DNA of 64,000 nucleotides, taken from NCBI GenBank assembly GCA_936432065.2, contig OW386289.2, positions 164,671,348 through 164,735,347 of the forward strand, given 5' to 3'. Every line of letters starts with the position of its first letter. Within the stretch, counting starts at the first letter, position 1. Positions 32,425 to 42,824 of this stretch are shown here, piece after piece. A model generated the notes under the pieces. It saw nothing but the letters and a program-made list of their open reading frames with translations, searched no databases and was not told the DNA's origin. The DNA is from Rutpela maculata (taxonomy: Eukaryota; Arthropoda; Insecta; Coleoptera; Cerambycidae). The translations under genes were made by a program, and so were the position numbers.

Positions 32425-32551
32425 GTACAATCGGCGTCACCTTAAACTCACCACCGTTAGAGATGCTCCCTTTCTAACCTTATTTGTAGTGGAGCGTGTT
32501 AGAAAGAGAGCATCTCCAGCAGCGGTGACTTTAAGCTGACGCCGATTGTAC
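32425..32551. mobile_element. 127-bp palindromic MITE
   Basis: The ends GTACAATCGGCGTCACCTTA and, in reverse, the same with small changes are those of the 3.7-kb element at 9635-13321. It is almost only the two terminal repeats joined head to head (CTTTCTAAC and GTTAGAAAG inside). It could be mobilised by the same transposase as the larger element. It interrupts the mariner transposase relic. Confidence 0.85.
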
Positions 32552-33384
32552 AAACAAGCCTTCCAATACAGATTTCCACGAAAATACTTATCAATTTTTT
32601 GAGAAAACAGAAGTTAAAATAAGCGGAGCAACAGGTGTTTTAAATTGGTGACGTAGGTAGTTTGGCCGATGACGTAGGTAGACTGTATGGATTTGTTGAT
32701 AGAATGGTTTTATACAAAACAGTGTGGTGTTGCCACGTTGAAATTCCTTCTCTAGTTCTAGCAAAGATAATTGAAGGAAACAGGAGTATAAAGCTTATTT
32801 ATTAAATCAATTTTAATATATTTATCCACGACATTTAATTTTCTCATGTAAAAAATAATAATAGGCGTGAATTATTAAATATTTTAAATAATTTTTGATG
32901 CCGATTAATTTTTAAAAACATATTTAGCAAAACATGACAACAATGTCAACGGCTACTCAAATGATGTGTTCTAACGTCGCCGTCGTGTTGATTTGAAGCA
33001 TTTCAGTTTCTTTCAGCGAGGTATTTGCTGTAATTTACAAATAGTAGATAATGTCATTTAAAAGATATTTTATAAAAGTTGTGGAAACACAAATATAAGT
33101 GCTGTAACTGTTCCGAAAAAATTGATATTCGAAGAACTTGGTCAAAAATACAAATTTTGTTATAGAAAGAATCTATCAAGTCATAATCAACTTTGGGTAA
33201 ATTGGCAGCTGGCGGCACGCATGAAATGTTGCCACATAATCCTCGCCGTGACTTTTGTTTACATTTTTAAGGTAACTTCTAGATAATAACAAATATAAAT
33301 ACCTTTTAATTCCTTCTAAATACATGTATATAATATTTATTGATATTCAAGATATTGAGAAAAATAGAAGTGTTATAGGTAAAA
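32552..33384. other. Mariner interior or spacer; one open stretch
   Basis: Short direct repeats of GACGTAGGTAG lie near 32650-32680. A plus-strand stretch open for about 75 codons (about 33063-33290, with KSCGNTNISAVTVPKK and SSHNQLWVNWQLAARMK) has no start codon and no recognised family. It may be an exon or transposase relic, or chance. Confidence 0.25.
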
Positions 33385-34225
33385 CAAGCTAAAAACGTAC
33401 TCTCCGCCAGTTTATTAAACTTTTTATATAATTGTTACACATTCTATAGGATACTCTTAGCAGTTTTTCGTAAATAATGTTAGTTTTAGACATTTTTTAT
33501 TTTATAGTACGAACTTAGTTGGTGAAAGACTCAGTGTAAAATAAAGTAAAAATAAAAAAAACATACCATACCCCATGTGGGGGGGTTTCGAACCTGGGAC
33601 CCTTGGATTCCGAGACAAAAGCGTAAGAACTACCTAACATGTAAAAAAATGTAAAAAATGTGAATTTTTACAAAAACATAAAAATTAAAAAGATATTCAC
33701 AAATTTAAATCATTAACATCTTTATTTACTGATCGAATTTCTTCAAAAACAATGGGGTTCATCCACTAGCTAACACTAACTTACTGTCCAAATTTCAGTA
33801 CAATCGGATTTTTCTTTCTCGAGTTATCGTGCTTACAAGAAACGTGACGGACGGACGGACGAACGGAGATTTTGAAAGTTGTTCAGAATTCGTTCGCTAA
33901 CACAATGATATGAAATTTTTTTTTACTAGCGATATTTACGGTTTTAGAAATGTGCCGATCAAATACAATATACCGTTCGTTTTCGTATTCGTGAAGAGTA
34001 TAATAATGTAAAGTAAATACACAATTTGGCATTCATATAAGAAAGTTACAGTCTAAGCGAAAGTTGTCTATGATTGGTTAAATTATTTCCCGCCAAACAA
34101 AATCATTTGAAATCTGTATCTAGACGGGCATATTCTTATTTCTTATCTTTATTTAAGAAATTATTGTTTGGGTTTAAATTGATTATGCAGTAATTGTAAA
34201 AACAATAACATTACTTGAGATATAT
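33300..34225 (+). repeat. Duplicated unit also at 56240-56712 (inverted), carrying family A
   Basis: Left part 33320-33384 (CAAGATATTGAGAAAAATAG, then TGTTATAGGTAAAA) and right part 34004-34225 (TAATGTAAAGTAAA, CACAATTTGGCATTCATATA, AAATCATTTGAAATCTG) both recur in inverted order at 56240-56712. In that copy the two parts meet without family A between them. The unit itself has no recognised identity. Confidence 0.75.
33385..34003 (-). mobile_element. HINE-like element, family A copy 2
   Basis: Read on the minus strand, it starts TTATACTCTTCACGAATACG (hairpin decayed), then a GTTC/GTCC tract, TTTCTTGTAAGCACGATAAC, GAAAAATCCGATTGTACTGA, a tRNA-like half with GGTTCGAAACC (33584-33594), a GAAGAGTAC-like repeat and CGTTTTTAGCTTG at the end. 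The limits come from the inverted duplicate at 56640-56660, which lacks the element (GGTAAAATAATGTAAAGT is continuous there). Length 619 bases; no coding sequence. The A-box half is weaker than in copy 1. Confidence 0.8.
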
Positions 34226-34720
34226 CATGGATGAAGTAAAAAAATATTTTGAGGTTTCTGGTTCCTGTACATGCACTAAATCACATTTTTTTTTTCATCC
34301 CCTTTAATAAGAAGTTTGGGGTGGTAATGGAGGTGGCTAGTGCCAAAAATTGAGACTTCAGCTTCTCTTGTATATACTAAATACCAATTTCATGGACTCT
34401 TACCTGCTTGATTTACCCATTTACCCAAATTTACCCCCCAACCCTTCGACGGAACAAGATGAAAATATAATCTAGTTCTAGATCTCGTTAAAGTACATAT
34501 GTGTACCAAATTTCAAGTCAATATCTCAAACGGTTCCAGAGTAAACGTGCGCACAAGAAAAAGTTACAGACAGACAGACCGACACAGACCGACAGACAGA
34601 AATTTTTTTTCGCTCAAACTTAAAATCTCGACGTTTCATGACATTTTAAGCCTATTTGGATAATAAAAATTTTTTAAAATTTTTTTGTCGTTACTATACT
34701 TCCACTGGACGTGGAAGTAA
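34226..34720 (+). mobile_element. Family B HINE-like copy, 5'-truncated
   Basis: It runs from GATGAAGTAAAAAAATATTT through CCCCTTTAATAA, TACCCCCCAACCCTTCGACG, CAAATTTCAAGTCAATATCT, an ACAGACAGACCGAC microsatellite (34564-34603) and CGACGTTTCATGACATT, to the terminal hairpin CTTCCACTGGACGTGGAAG. It lacks the 5' terminus seen in full copies (CCGCTGCCCAAGGAATCACT). Confidence 0.75.
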
Positions 34721-35035
34721 TTGTGGGAGGTTACTGAAATTGGTCCAAAATCGAAAATTGAGATAACATCAAATCTTTACGTTCTGAGGTCCCAGGAACC
34801 CAAAGAAGTGGTTTTTGAAAAATATCTGGGTGTGTGTATGTGTGTATGCGTGTATGTGTGTATGTATGTTGGCACGATAGCGGCGAAACTACTGAACGGA
34901 TTTGAATGAAACTTAGCATGAGGGTTTCTTTAGTACTCCAGAAGATCTGAAAAGGTTTTGGTTGAGATCGGATTACGTTTTTAGTGCCGTTTTGGAACAA
35001 CAAGTTGTTTATTTTATGATTACTTACCATTTGTA
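34721..35035 (+). mobile_element. Family C HINE-like or Helitron-like fragment
   Basis: Unrelated to family B in its left part (CTGAGGTCCCAGGAACCC, GTTTTTGAAAAATATCTG), it then has a TGTGTATG microsatellite (34829-34868) followed by GGCACGATAGCGGCGAAACT, ACTGAACGGATTTGAATGAA and ACTTAGCATGAGGG. The pattern of microsatellite plus an A/B-like box is shared with families A and B. Its ends are not defined. Confidence 0.5.
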
Positions 35036-35318
35036 TTCGAACCATTGAACAGCAGTAAAAATTCCGACGACACTTGCACCCTTTCGATTTGGTTTCGATG
35101 AAAAAAATTAAACACAAAATAACAATCTAGAGTCACGCAATCACAACCTAAGAAACATTAACATAACCTAAAAACCAAACCAAGTGCAACACCAACCTAA
35201 AAATTTTAGACAACTCTCAAAAAATAAAATCCCCAGCAAAGTTTAGAACCAAAATTTTTGACGGCTGTCAGTTTGACAGATTTAGAACAAACAATTTTTT
35301 TTTAATTTCTAAGAAATG
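35036..35318. other. No gene recognised
   Basis: Spacer inside the nested mariner, with an A/C-rich stretch of AACCTAAAAACCAAACC type around 35140-35210. Confidence 0.3.
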
Positions 35319-35455
35319 TCGAATTTTCAGAGAAATGTCACTTTTCAGAAAAATGTCAAATTCTCGAAAAAATGTCAAATTTTCGGAGGAATGTCACTTT
35401 TCAGGAAAATGTCAAAAATTCGGGAAAATGTCAAATTTTCAGAGAAATGTCACTG
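35319..35455. repeat. About 19-20-bp minisatellite
   Basis: Six to seven units of an AGAAATGTCAAATTTTCGG type, with AAATGTCACTTTTCAG variants alternating. The open frame across it (35372-35626) is a repeat artefact. Confidence 0.8.
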
Positions 35456-35922
35456 AAAAATAATATTTATCAGCTCAAATTGAAACGGTCCCATGAACAC
35501 TTCACCGGCCACAGCTGGCAGAGAAGCTATCCACAAAGAATTATATGGTGGGGAGGTTCCAGCCGCTTTCCGTGGCTGCCGATTTTTTACTTCTTTTTAG
35601 TTGATAATGTTGAAAAAGAATACTGAAATTGTTTTTGCTGGCCTGCAAGAAAAAATGCTGTAAGTTTTTATGTTTTTCGTTTGTTGCAGCGAATTTCGTC
35701 AAGCAGACCGTTAATTTTTGAGGTAAATATTAAAACCATAGCATTTTTGAATAGAGTAAATATACATTTCATAAGCCACTCGAAGGGGGTTGAATTTAGG
35801 GATGAAATTTCTATGTGACAGGATGCCATTTCAGAATCCAAAATCGACGTATCTCGGGATTTTTTATAAATATGCACAATAATTGAGATACTGAATTTAT
35901 TCAATTTGGCTGTTCCACACTG

Positions 35923-37250
35923 TATACTAATAGGCATTGAAAAAGGCCAAGAATTAACAATAACTGTACTTATTGCATATATCTTAAAACCATAAAAAAT
36001 AATTTCTTTTTCTTTTAAAAAAAATGTAATTAATTTTAAAATTTATGAAGCTTACAAAATAATTTAGCTTTATGGAAACCTTTATGTAGGTATGATAAAT
36101 CCATTTCAAATATAAAAAATCCTAGCAGGAAATTAATTTTATATATATCTTACAGAATGCTTTAAAACCTATCTTATAAGAGCAAGTACACTTGAAACCT
36201 AAAAGATTTTAAACACAACATCGACAAAGCAGAAGACTATTCAATTCAATAACCCTGGTAAAACTTTCTTAAAACCTCCTGGTGTTGAAATGACTTTTAA
36301 GTTGTTGCTTGGGTATTCAAAGAAAGTATTAATCAAGTAGGTAATAGAAGTGGGAAGTCATATTTCTCGCCTAAAATAAGTATGGTTATGCCACTGTGCG
36401 GTATCACACTCAAAGCGTAATTTATTATTAAACAAAATAAGACAACACTTCCCCTTGGGACGAATTAATTATTCTAGAATGTCTTAACTTGCCATCTCAC
36501 AAGATAATGACTTCGCGACGCCTACTATGTGCAAAGACGTAAAGTATGAAACGTTAACAAAAGGTCGGAGTCATAAAAACTGAAGACATAAAATGATCAA
36601 AAAGTACCAGATGTTTTGTTGGCCAAACTTTCCTTCGCTGTTTGGAAAAGCGCCATCTTCATTTTCTTATTTTATGAACTTCGAGGTATTGATTGTTGAT
36701 TGTTTATTAAAACCCTTTATATAAAATAATTCTCATTATTTAATATTTCATTATTATTTTGCCTGTCACATAAATATTTTATAGCATCCCTTTCAGCATT
36801 TCATAAAGGAAGATTTAATAAATAGTCAATACTCTTTGTTGACATAACTTTCATAAATATTGAAAACAAACTTAACAAGCAGGGTCTACAAAAACCTGAA
36901 CATCGCTGCTCAACATAAATTTCTTATATTCACGGATTATCGAAAAAGCTACGCTCTATAGGTGGTAAATTTCAAGTTAGGAAGGTATAAGACAACGACA
37001 AAATGTATAATACTATAATATATAAAATTTATAAGAAAAAACAGCAAATGGTATAATATATGATCGTTACAGGCTTTTTCAGGTTAAATTTATTTTTTAA
37101 ATTAATTTTAATTTAATTAATTTAATATAAATCGAAGAACGTCGTTTTTTCGTCGACTTGTTATTATATCAAAGATTTGAGGATTCAAATTGAAGTGAAA
37201 TCAAGCAATTTTGACATTATATTCATTCTTAACACGTCAAAATACATAGA
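35923..37250. other. No gene recognised
   Basis: AT-rich spacer. No frame above 70 codons and no recognised repeat except low-complexity runs. Confidence 0.4.
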
Positions 37251-37707
37251 ATAGGATAGAATAGAATAGAATAGAATAAAAATGTATTTGACCAAGTTAT
37301 ATTACGTTACAATATTTTTGGCAAGGGAAAAAATATCTCTATTGGAGTCTTCGAATGCATATAGAGGGGCTTGCAGTCACATACACATTAAAAATTAAAA
37401 AAATTTTAAAAAATAGGTACAGACCTGCTAACAACAGTAATATGTATAGAAAAACAAGATAAAAAACTTACAATTACATAATTATCTTATGGAATGGTGA
37501 TGACGGTAAGCGTTTTCATTAGGTAATACATTATATATTACGGTAAATTACATGTCAAAGGGGGGTTTGCATATGTTCCCCAACTGAATAAAAACAGTGA
37601 GTAAGGAAATGCTTTTTCATTATCACTTTAAATTTATTAGGATTATTCAAATTTTTTAAGTTATTAGGTAGGCGATTAGAAGTTATTTATGTACCAAGGG
37701 TCGTAAG

Positions 37708-37788
37708 TGCACTTTTTTTGGTCGAGAATTCGGTTTGCAATCCGAGGCCCGTAGGGCCGAGGTTTGCAAGTATTCGAGATCAAAAAAT
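37708..37788. repeat. Imperfect palindrome with CCGAGG centre
   Basis: Arms of about 35 bases: GGTTTGCAATCCGAGGCCC and GGGCCGAGGTTTGCAAG lie around a GTA loop, with TTTTGGTCGAGAAT and ATTCGAGATCAAAA outside. It resembles the palindrome at 5634-5733 in its centre. Confidence 0.65.
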
Positions 37789-38059
37789 CGCCTGTATGAC
37801 CCGCGTTACATATTATATTTTCATGAATCATTAAACTTGAGGAAAACTAGTGGAAAACTATAACTATTTGAATAAGATTTCATATTGCTAATTAAACAGT
37901 AAAGGAAGCGATGCTTGGAATACTAATGCAACTGTCAATAAAATAAACTTAGTACTATTCAAATTACAACTACTGTCAAGATAAATTAAATCGTATTATT
38001 ATAATAGCTCTGAAAATTTTCGAAAATAATGTTGGATACAGAAGAGTAAGGCTTGTCTG

Positions 38060-38830
38060 AATTTACTTCCAAAAAAATTCAAACAACCTTAACTGCGCAA
38101 TGTGTGAAGACCAATTTAGTCTGTCGTCAGTGGTGATGGCGAGTAGTTTTGCGCTATTACCTTTAATGGTCGTCCGACTTGTAGAAAATACTAGGTTTTG
38201 CGTGTTCTGTTCATTAAGTTTTATCTTACTAGATGTGAACCATTGTTTGGATTCAAAAATAGTGTCGGTACTTTTCAACATGAGGTCATCCATGTCTGAA
38301 CCTGAATTTATTATGGTTGTGTCGTCTGCAAATGCAACATAGGTATTGGGAAACATGTTATGGAATAGGTCGTTGATATATATATATAATAAATAGCAGA
38401 GGCCCCAGAACTGAACCTTGACTAACTGGACTAAAATCCAAAAATTTATTTTCTATACATAGAGTTTGTTTTCTGTTTTCTAAATATAACCTAAAAATGT
38501 TTGGCATAAACCTCGAATTCAGTACAGCTTCTTTAAAAAGATATCGTGAGAAACACAGTCAAACGCCCTTGAGAGATCACATAATGTCATTGAAACCAGT
38601 TTTCCACTTTCAAGACCATTGACTATGTCACTCGCAACTTTGAAAACTGCTTGCGATGTGCTACACTTACTTCTGAAGCCAAACTGACAACAGTTTAGAA
38701 CATTATTAGATTCAAAAAAATGCATCAGCCGTGTTTTAAAAAACCTCGGAGAAAATGGGATGATGGATATGAGGCGGTAGTTCTCTATTACCGAAATATC
38801 ACCTTTTACGATAGTGATAGTCTGATTTAT
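38060..38830 (-). pseudogene. LINE reverse transcriptase relic
   Basis: Minus-strand blocks in order: VIENYRLISIIP (about 38770), RLMHFFESNN and QFGFRSKCSTSQAVFKV, then TLCDLSRAFDCVSHDIFLKK (38519-38725), a frame break, SQGSVLGPLLFIIY (about 38390-38425) and VAFADDTTI, the catalytic ADD (about 38315-38335). The segment to about 38063 gives NSAKLLAITTDDRLNWSSHI. This is a non-LTR RT with all core motifs and the catalytic Asp pair preserved. At least one frameshift between the fingers and palm parts and the missing N-terminus make it inactive. Clade is jockey/CR1-like; I cannot separate them. Confidence 0.8.
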
Positions 38831-40145
38831 GGAACAATTATCATTTATTTGTGCGACTGTGTCAAGAGGTAGAGATATTGCAAAAAAAAGAAAAAAAAAC
38901 TACAATTTTGACACCCTGTATCTTTCTCCACAGCAACAATTTACTAAAACATGTTTCTTTATATCCTCATATTTTGGTCCAAAGAATCTGTCCTTGAACT
39001 ATGGCCTATTATTAATGGTCCACCCTGTATACGGTTGTACTCCTTAGAGCAATGGGAAATATCTGAAACTATCTTAGAGATTATATCTTTTATGATTTTT
39101 TAAATGTTTATAATAAACTGAAAATAAACGCATGTTTCCCTCTCACTCTGCAAAATCCTATCCTTAAGTTTGTTTATAGTTGTAACATTTTTCTCTAAAG
39201 AGTTGCTCTCGAAACGCGCTTCTAGCTAATTCCGTACGTTTTCAGATAAACAGAGATAAACAAGTCCAATAAAGGGTTAAAGTGATGTTGCTCATACGAA
39301 AACTTTACTGCGGAAATCGTTCAGAAAACATTCTGCCATTGTATAAATCTGAATCAATAAGACGGTCAAGCGTGATCGATGATGGTCTAAGTAAACAATC
39401 TATCAACATGCACCTATGCAAAATAACTTATGCAATCGATATTAGTTCTTGTTATCGTCTTGTCGGCGGGCTTGAAAGCTTTGATTGATGTACTATGCTA
39501 GGACAAATAAATATTAAGTCAAAGAGTTTATGTCCTGTTTAATTCAACAAAACCGATGTGATGCGTTGAGTTTACAAACAATACAGCAAAATGATATTAA
39601 AGCTGTAAAAAATGCTACATTGTCAAAGGAACAGTGTACTTAAAAATGTAATAGAAAGACATGATTTAGATTCTCAAGTAGTGAACTAAATAATTGTTTC
39701 TATGAACGCAACGTTGATACACTTTTATATTTACCTACATATTTAATTAATCTCTTTTTAATAGCACATAACATATATCAGTGACAAAGTGTTGGGCACG
39801 ATTGATAGATTTTCTGGGTAATTTTTCTTATGTTGTGGATACTCATCCTTTATATAAAAAAATCCTCTTTGTTAAACACCGTATGATTAACTATATTTAA
39901 CCATACTTACAGGATACTTGATTGTGTGGCAAAACACATCATAAATAAAACATTTCAAAGTTAATAATTACTAAAATCTGAAAATTTAAAAGCATATAAT
40001 ATCTCGCTCACCGCATGCCTTGACAAATAAAATATTCCCTTCTTCCATTGAAGAATCTCAACCCACCGAATAGCTTTCATTCCCATAGGATATCTTCAGA
40101 ATGACATAAATTATTCGAAATAAAATTACTAAGCAAAATAATCTG
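38831..40145. other. No gene recognised
   Basis: Spacer. CACCCTGTATC (about 38911) and CACCCTGTATAC (about 39021) are probable termini of small TACAGGGTG-type elements about 110 bases apart. Nothing else identifiable. Confidence 0.35.
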
Positions 40146-40149
40146 AAAA

Positions 40150-40400
40150 TTAACAGGCCGACCAAAAAAAATTGTTGTTTTAGAGACGTGACCCTAACTG
40201 TCTTTAGGAAAATTTGCCGCTGAATCCGAAAATGGCAAAAAAAAATTCTGACGTATTGATTCCCCACCATACACCCTCAATTCCCCCCCAAAATTCAAAA
40301 AATCCAAACTGGCCGTCCCACCCACCTATTTTCAGTAAAATTGGCTGAATCCGAAAATGGCAAAAAAAATGTTTGGGCGTGAGGGATCCTCCCTACTCAT
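40150..40400 (-). repeat. Partial relative of the element at 25805
   Basis: AGGCCGACCAAAAAAAATTG and twice GCTGAATCCGAAAATGGCAA resemble the start of the element at 25805-26375 (GGCCGACAAAAAAATG and GCTGAAACCAAATTTGGCAA). Two tandem units of about 130 bases are visible. Confidence 0.4.
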
Positions 40401-41686
40401 CTGTATCTCTCACTTGCTTCTTTCAAAAATAAAAATAAATACAAATCAGATGTGGCCACCGTTATAACTTTTATAAAATCTGTCGGTAAAACCAAAACTA
40501 AAATTTTTTGAACTACAAATTTCCTTTGCTCGTACACTTAACCTCGCCCCCAGATAGCATTTGCAAATTACGGTTAGCATCCTAGCATTGATGAAATTTT
40601 TCAGTGAAAGCTTATTGTTTTCCAAAATGTTTTAAGCTCTTAAGTAACTTAGCTAGGTAGCATACGGAAGGTATTTTCTAAATCCAGGTTATAACTTACC
40701 CTGGGTTGGTAGACGCCTTGACGTGGCCCCAGGGCTTGAACTCGCATTTTGATTGATTGCGGAATTAAAATGTTTTAGCATTTTAATGGAATTAAAATGT
40801 TTTAAATCTTTTAAATGTTTTAAAATTAGTAAAATGAATTTATACAATTTCGCTTGAAAAATTCATCCAAAAGAATTCTGAAATGAAAATTGGTTAACAG
40901 CATTTCTACTTTTCCTAATCGGATATCTCAAGGATATCTTGCTATCGAACCTTGTATCATAGCCATGTATATCCGTATGAACGATATAATCATTTCTTTA
41001 ACACGTTCTTGGCTGAGAAAAAGATTATTTTTGCAAATACTTTGAGAGTATTACTTTTAAGTATCGCGTAATTTCATGGGCTGCTAAAAAAATCTAATTC
41101 AATTTTATAAGGATAAATTTAATATTCCGTTACAGCCATCAAAATATGCTGTTAAATTTATGTCTTACAAAGAAATTCATGCAAGATATCTTACGAAAAG
41201 CATGGAATATGATTGTAGAATTTGTATAAGGTATAAAGGGAAAAAAGGAAGGAATAATTTAATAGGATTGGGATCAAAAAGATTCACAGAAAACAAAATT
41301 CTTAGATTTAAGACATAAAATGAATAAAATAGTTTAGAGAGGGAATGTTTAAAGGCTTTATGTTTATTTATTCATGTGAGTAGGAAAGTTCAAAGTTATT
41401 TAGCAACAGCTCATTTAAATAAGATAGTATAAAGGAAAAAATAGAAAATTAATTGGTATAAATGCTCATTAGCCCAGTCACTTTAAAAAAAAACTCCAAA
41501 CCTCTAAAAAATCCAACCTAAGATTTTCGAGCGGGGTTCTCTTTAATTTGACGTCACAAATAATTTCTTGAAAGTCCATAAAGCCAACTGGATGGCTACA
41601 AAGGTTACAGAAGGTCAAAGGTCACGAAAACCAGTTTTTTCAAATATCTCGTAAATTATCGGTTTTACGTTAATTTTGGTTATTAT
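40401..41686. other. No gene recognised
   Basis: AT-rich spacer with no long frame. Near 40770-40840 a TTTTAAATGTTTTAA-like word repeats a few times. Confidence 0.35.
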
Positions 41687-42360
41687 AAAACTGCTGCCCA
41701 GGGAATCACTACTTCCACATCCAAGTCTCTTACAACAAAATACTATATTTGCACTCCTCTGTGTGGAAAAAATTGTTTATGGAACTTTAATAGTAAAATA
41801 TTTGAAATCATGTACCCCAAAAACCCATAAAATTATATGCCACATCGGTAATAGGGATGGGGTGGTGGTGGAGATGAATGAAGTAAAAAAACTTCTTGAT
41901 GAATTTGGCTCTTGTACACACATTAAATCACACTATTTTTTCACCACCTCTAATAATAATGGGGTGGGGGTGGTAATGGGGGGTGGGTAATGCCAATTTC
42001 TTTTTGAGACCTTAGCTCCTCTTATATTTACTAAATACCAATTTCTTGGACTCTTACTTGCTTGATTTACCTATTTACCCCCATTTGCTCTAAGTTACCC
42101 TTCAACTCTGCAACGGAATAAGATCAAAATATAATCTAGGTCCAGATCTTAAAATACATACGTGTGCCATATTTTAAGTGAATATCTTACACGGTTCCAG
42201 TCTAATCGTGAGCACCAAAAAGATACAAGACTAACAGACAGCCAATTTATTTTGCTCAGACTTAAAATATTGACGTTTCATGATATTCTAAGCCTATTTA
42301 AACAATGAAAATTTCCAAATTTTTTTGCGTTAATATACTTCAACTAAATGTGGAAGTGAT
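41687..42360 (+). mobile_element. Family B HINE-like element, full length
   Basis: It starts ACTGCTGCCCAGGGAATCAC then TACTTCCACATCCA, contains a decayed ACTAACAGACAG microsatellite region (about 42223-42242), CGTTTCATGATATTCTAAGC, and ends CTTCAACTAAATGTGGAAG, a weakened hairpin. About 674 bases. The 104-codon frame in it follows repeat sequence and is not a gene. Confidence 0.8.
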
Positions 42361-42444
42361 ACGCAGAAAATGGCATGACCAAGATATAAAAAATCGTTTT
42401 GTGCCGTAAACGATAGAAATAAAGCCTCTACTTCAAGCATTTTC

Positions 42445-42824
42445 TTCGAGGACACCTACTACCCATCCATACTACTCAAGGTAACGCACTGTGCATCCAA
42501 TTTACTCGAGGAAAGCCACTGCGCATTCGTACTTCTGAAGTAACCCACTGCGCATCCATTTTACTCGAGGAAACCCACTGCGCATCCATATCACTTGAGG
42601 TAACCTACTACGCATCTATAGCACTCGAGGAAAGCTACTGCGCATCCATACTACTTAATACTTCTTGAGGTAACCTACTGCGATCTATAATACTCGAGAA
42701 AAGTCACTGCGCATCCAAAATACTCGAGGAAAGCCACTGCGCATCCATAATACCCGGGGAAACCTACTGCGCATCCATAGTAGTCGAGGAAAGCCACTGC
42801 ACATCCATACTACTTGAGGTAACA
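42445..42824. repeat. 30-bp minisatellite with CTCGAG core
   Basis: About twelve units of ACTCGAGGAAAGCCACTGCG followed by CATCCATACT-like sequence. The last three are exactly 30 bases each. Units alternate between CTCGAGGAAA and CTTGAGGTAA types, suggesting a 60-base higher-order unit. It fills the gap between two family B copies. Confidence 0.9.

Larger units (their letters stand above)
31611..35922 (-). mobile_element. Mariner-like element with long TIRs, nested
   Basis: CAATGTGGAACAGCCAAA at the left and, in reverse, CAGTGTGGAACAGCCAAA at the right are the ends of imperfect inverted repeats of about 300 bases (both contain TTCAGTATCTCAA, ATTTATAAAAAATCCCG and AAAAATGCTATGGTTTTAA). TA lies outside both ends. 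The minus strand near the left end carries a transposase C-terminus, as expected. Inside are a 127-bp MITE (32425), family A copy 2 (33385), a family B copy (34226) and a family C-like copy (34721). The two TIRs might instead come from two separate insertions; orientation and coding position favour one element. Confidence 0.6.
37252..38830 (-). mobile_element. Minus-strand LINE with (TATTC)n tail
   Basis: RT coding relic at 38060-38830, then a long AT-rich 3' UTR running down to a TATTCTATTCTATTC-type tail at about 37253-37277 (minus strand). Coding followed by UTR and a pentanucleotide tail is the order expected of a LINE. The 5' end is missing. A palindrome at 37708-37788 lies within the 3' part. 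No target duplication was identified. Confidence 0.65.

Noticed and set aside
34721..35117. 62- and 128-codon frames
   Set aside because: They cross the TGTGTATG microsatellite of a family C-like element and have no recognised domain.
41676..41990. 104-codon open frame as a gene
   Set aside because: It lies in family B repeat sequence and similar frames are broken in the other copies.
42445..42824. CRISPR array
   Set aside because: The 30-base units are contiguous with no spacers, hence a minisatellite.
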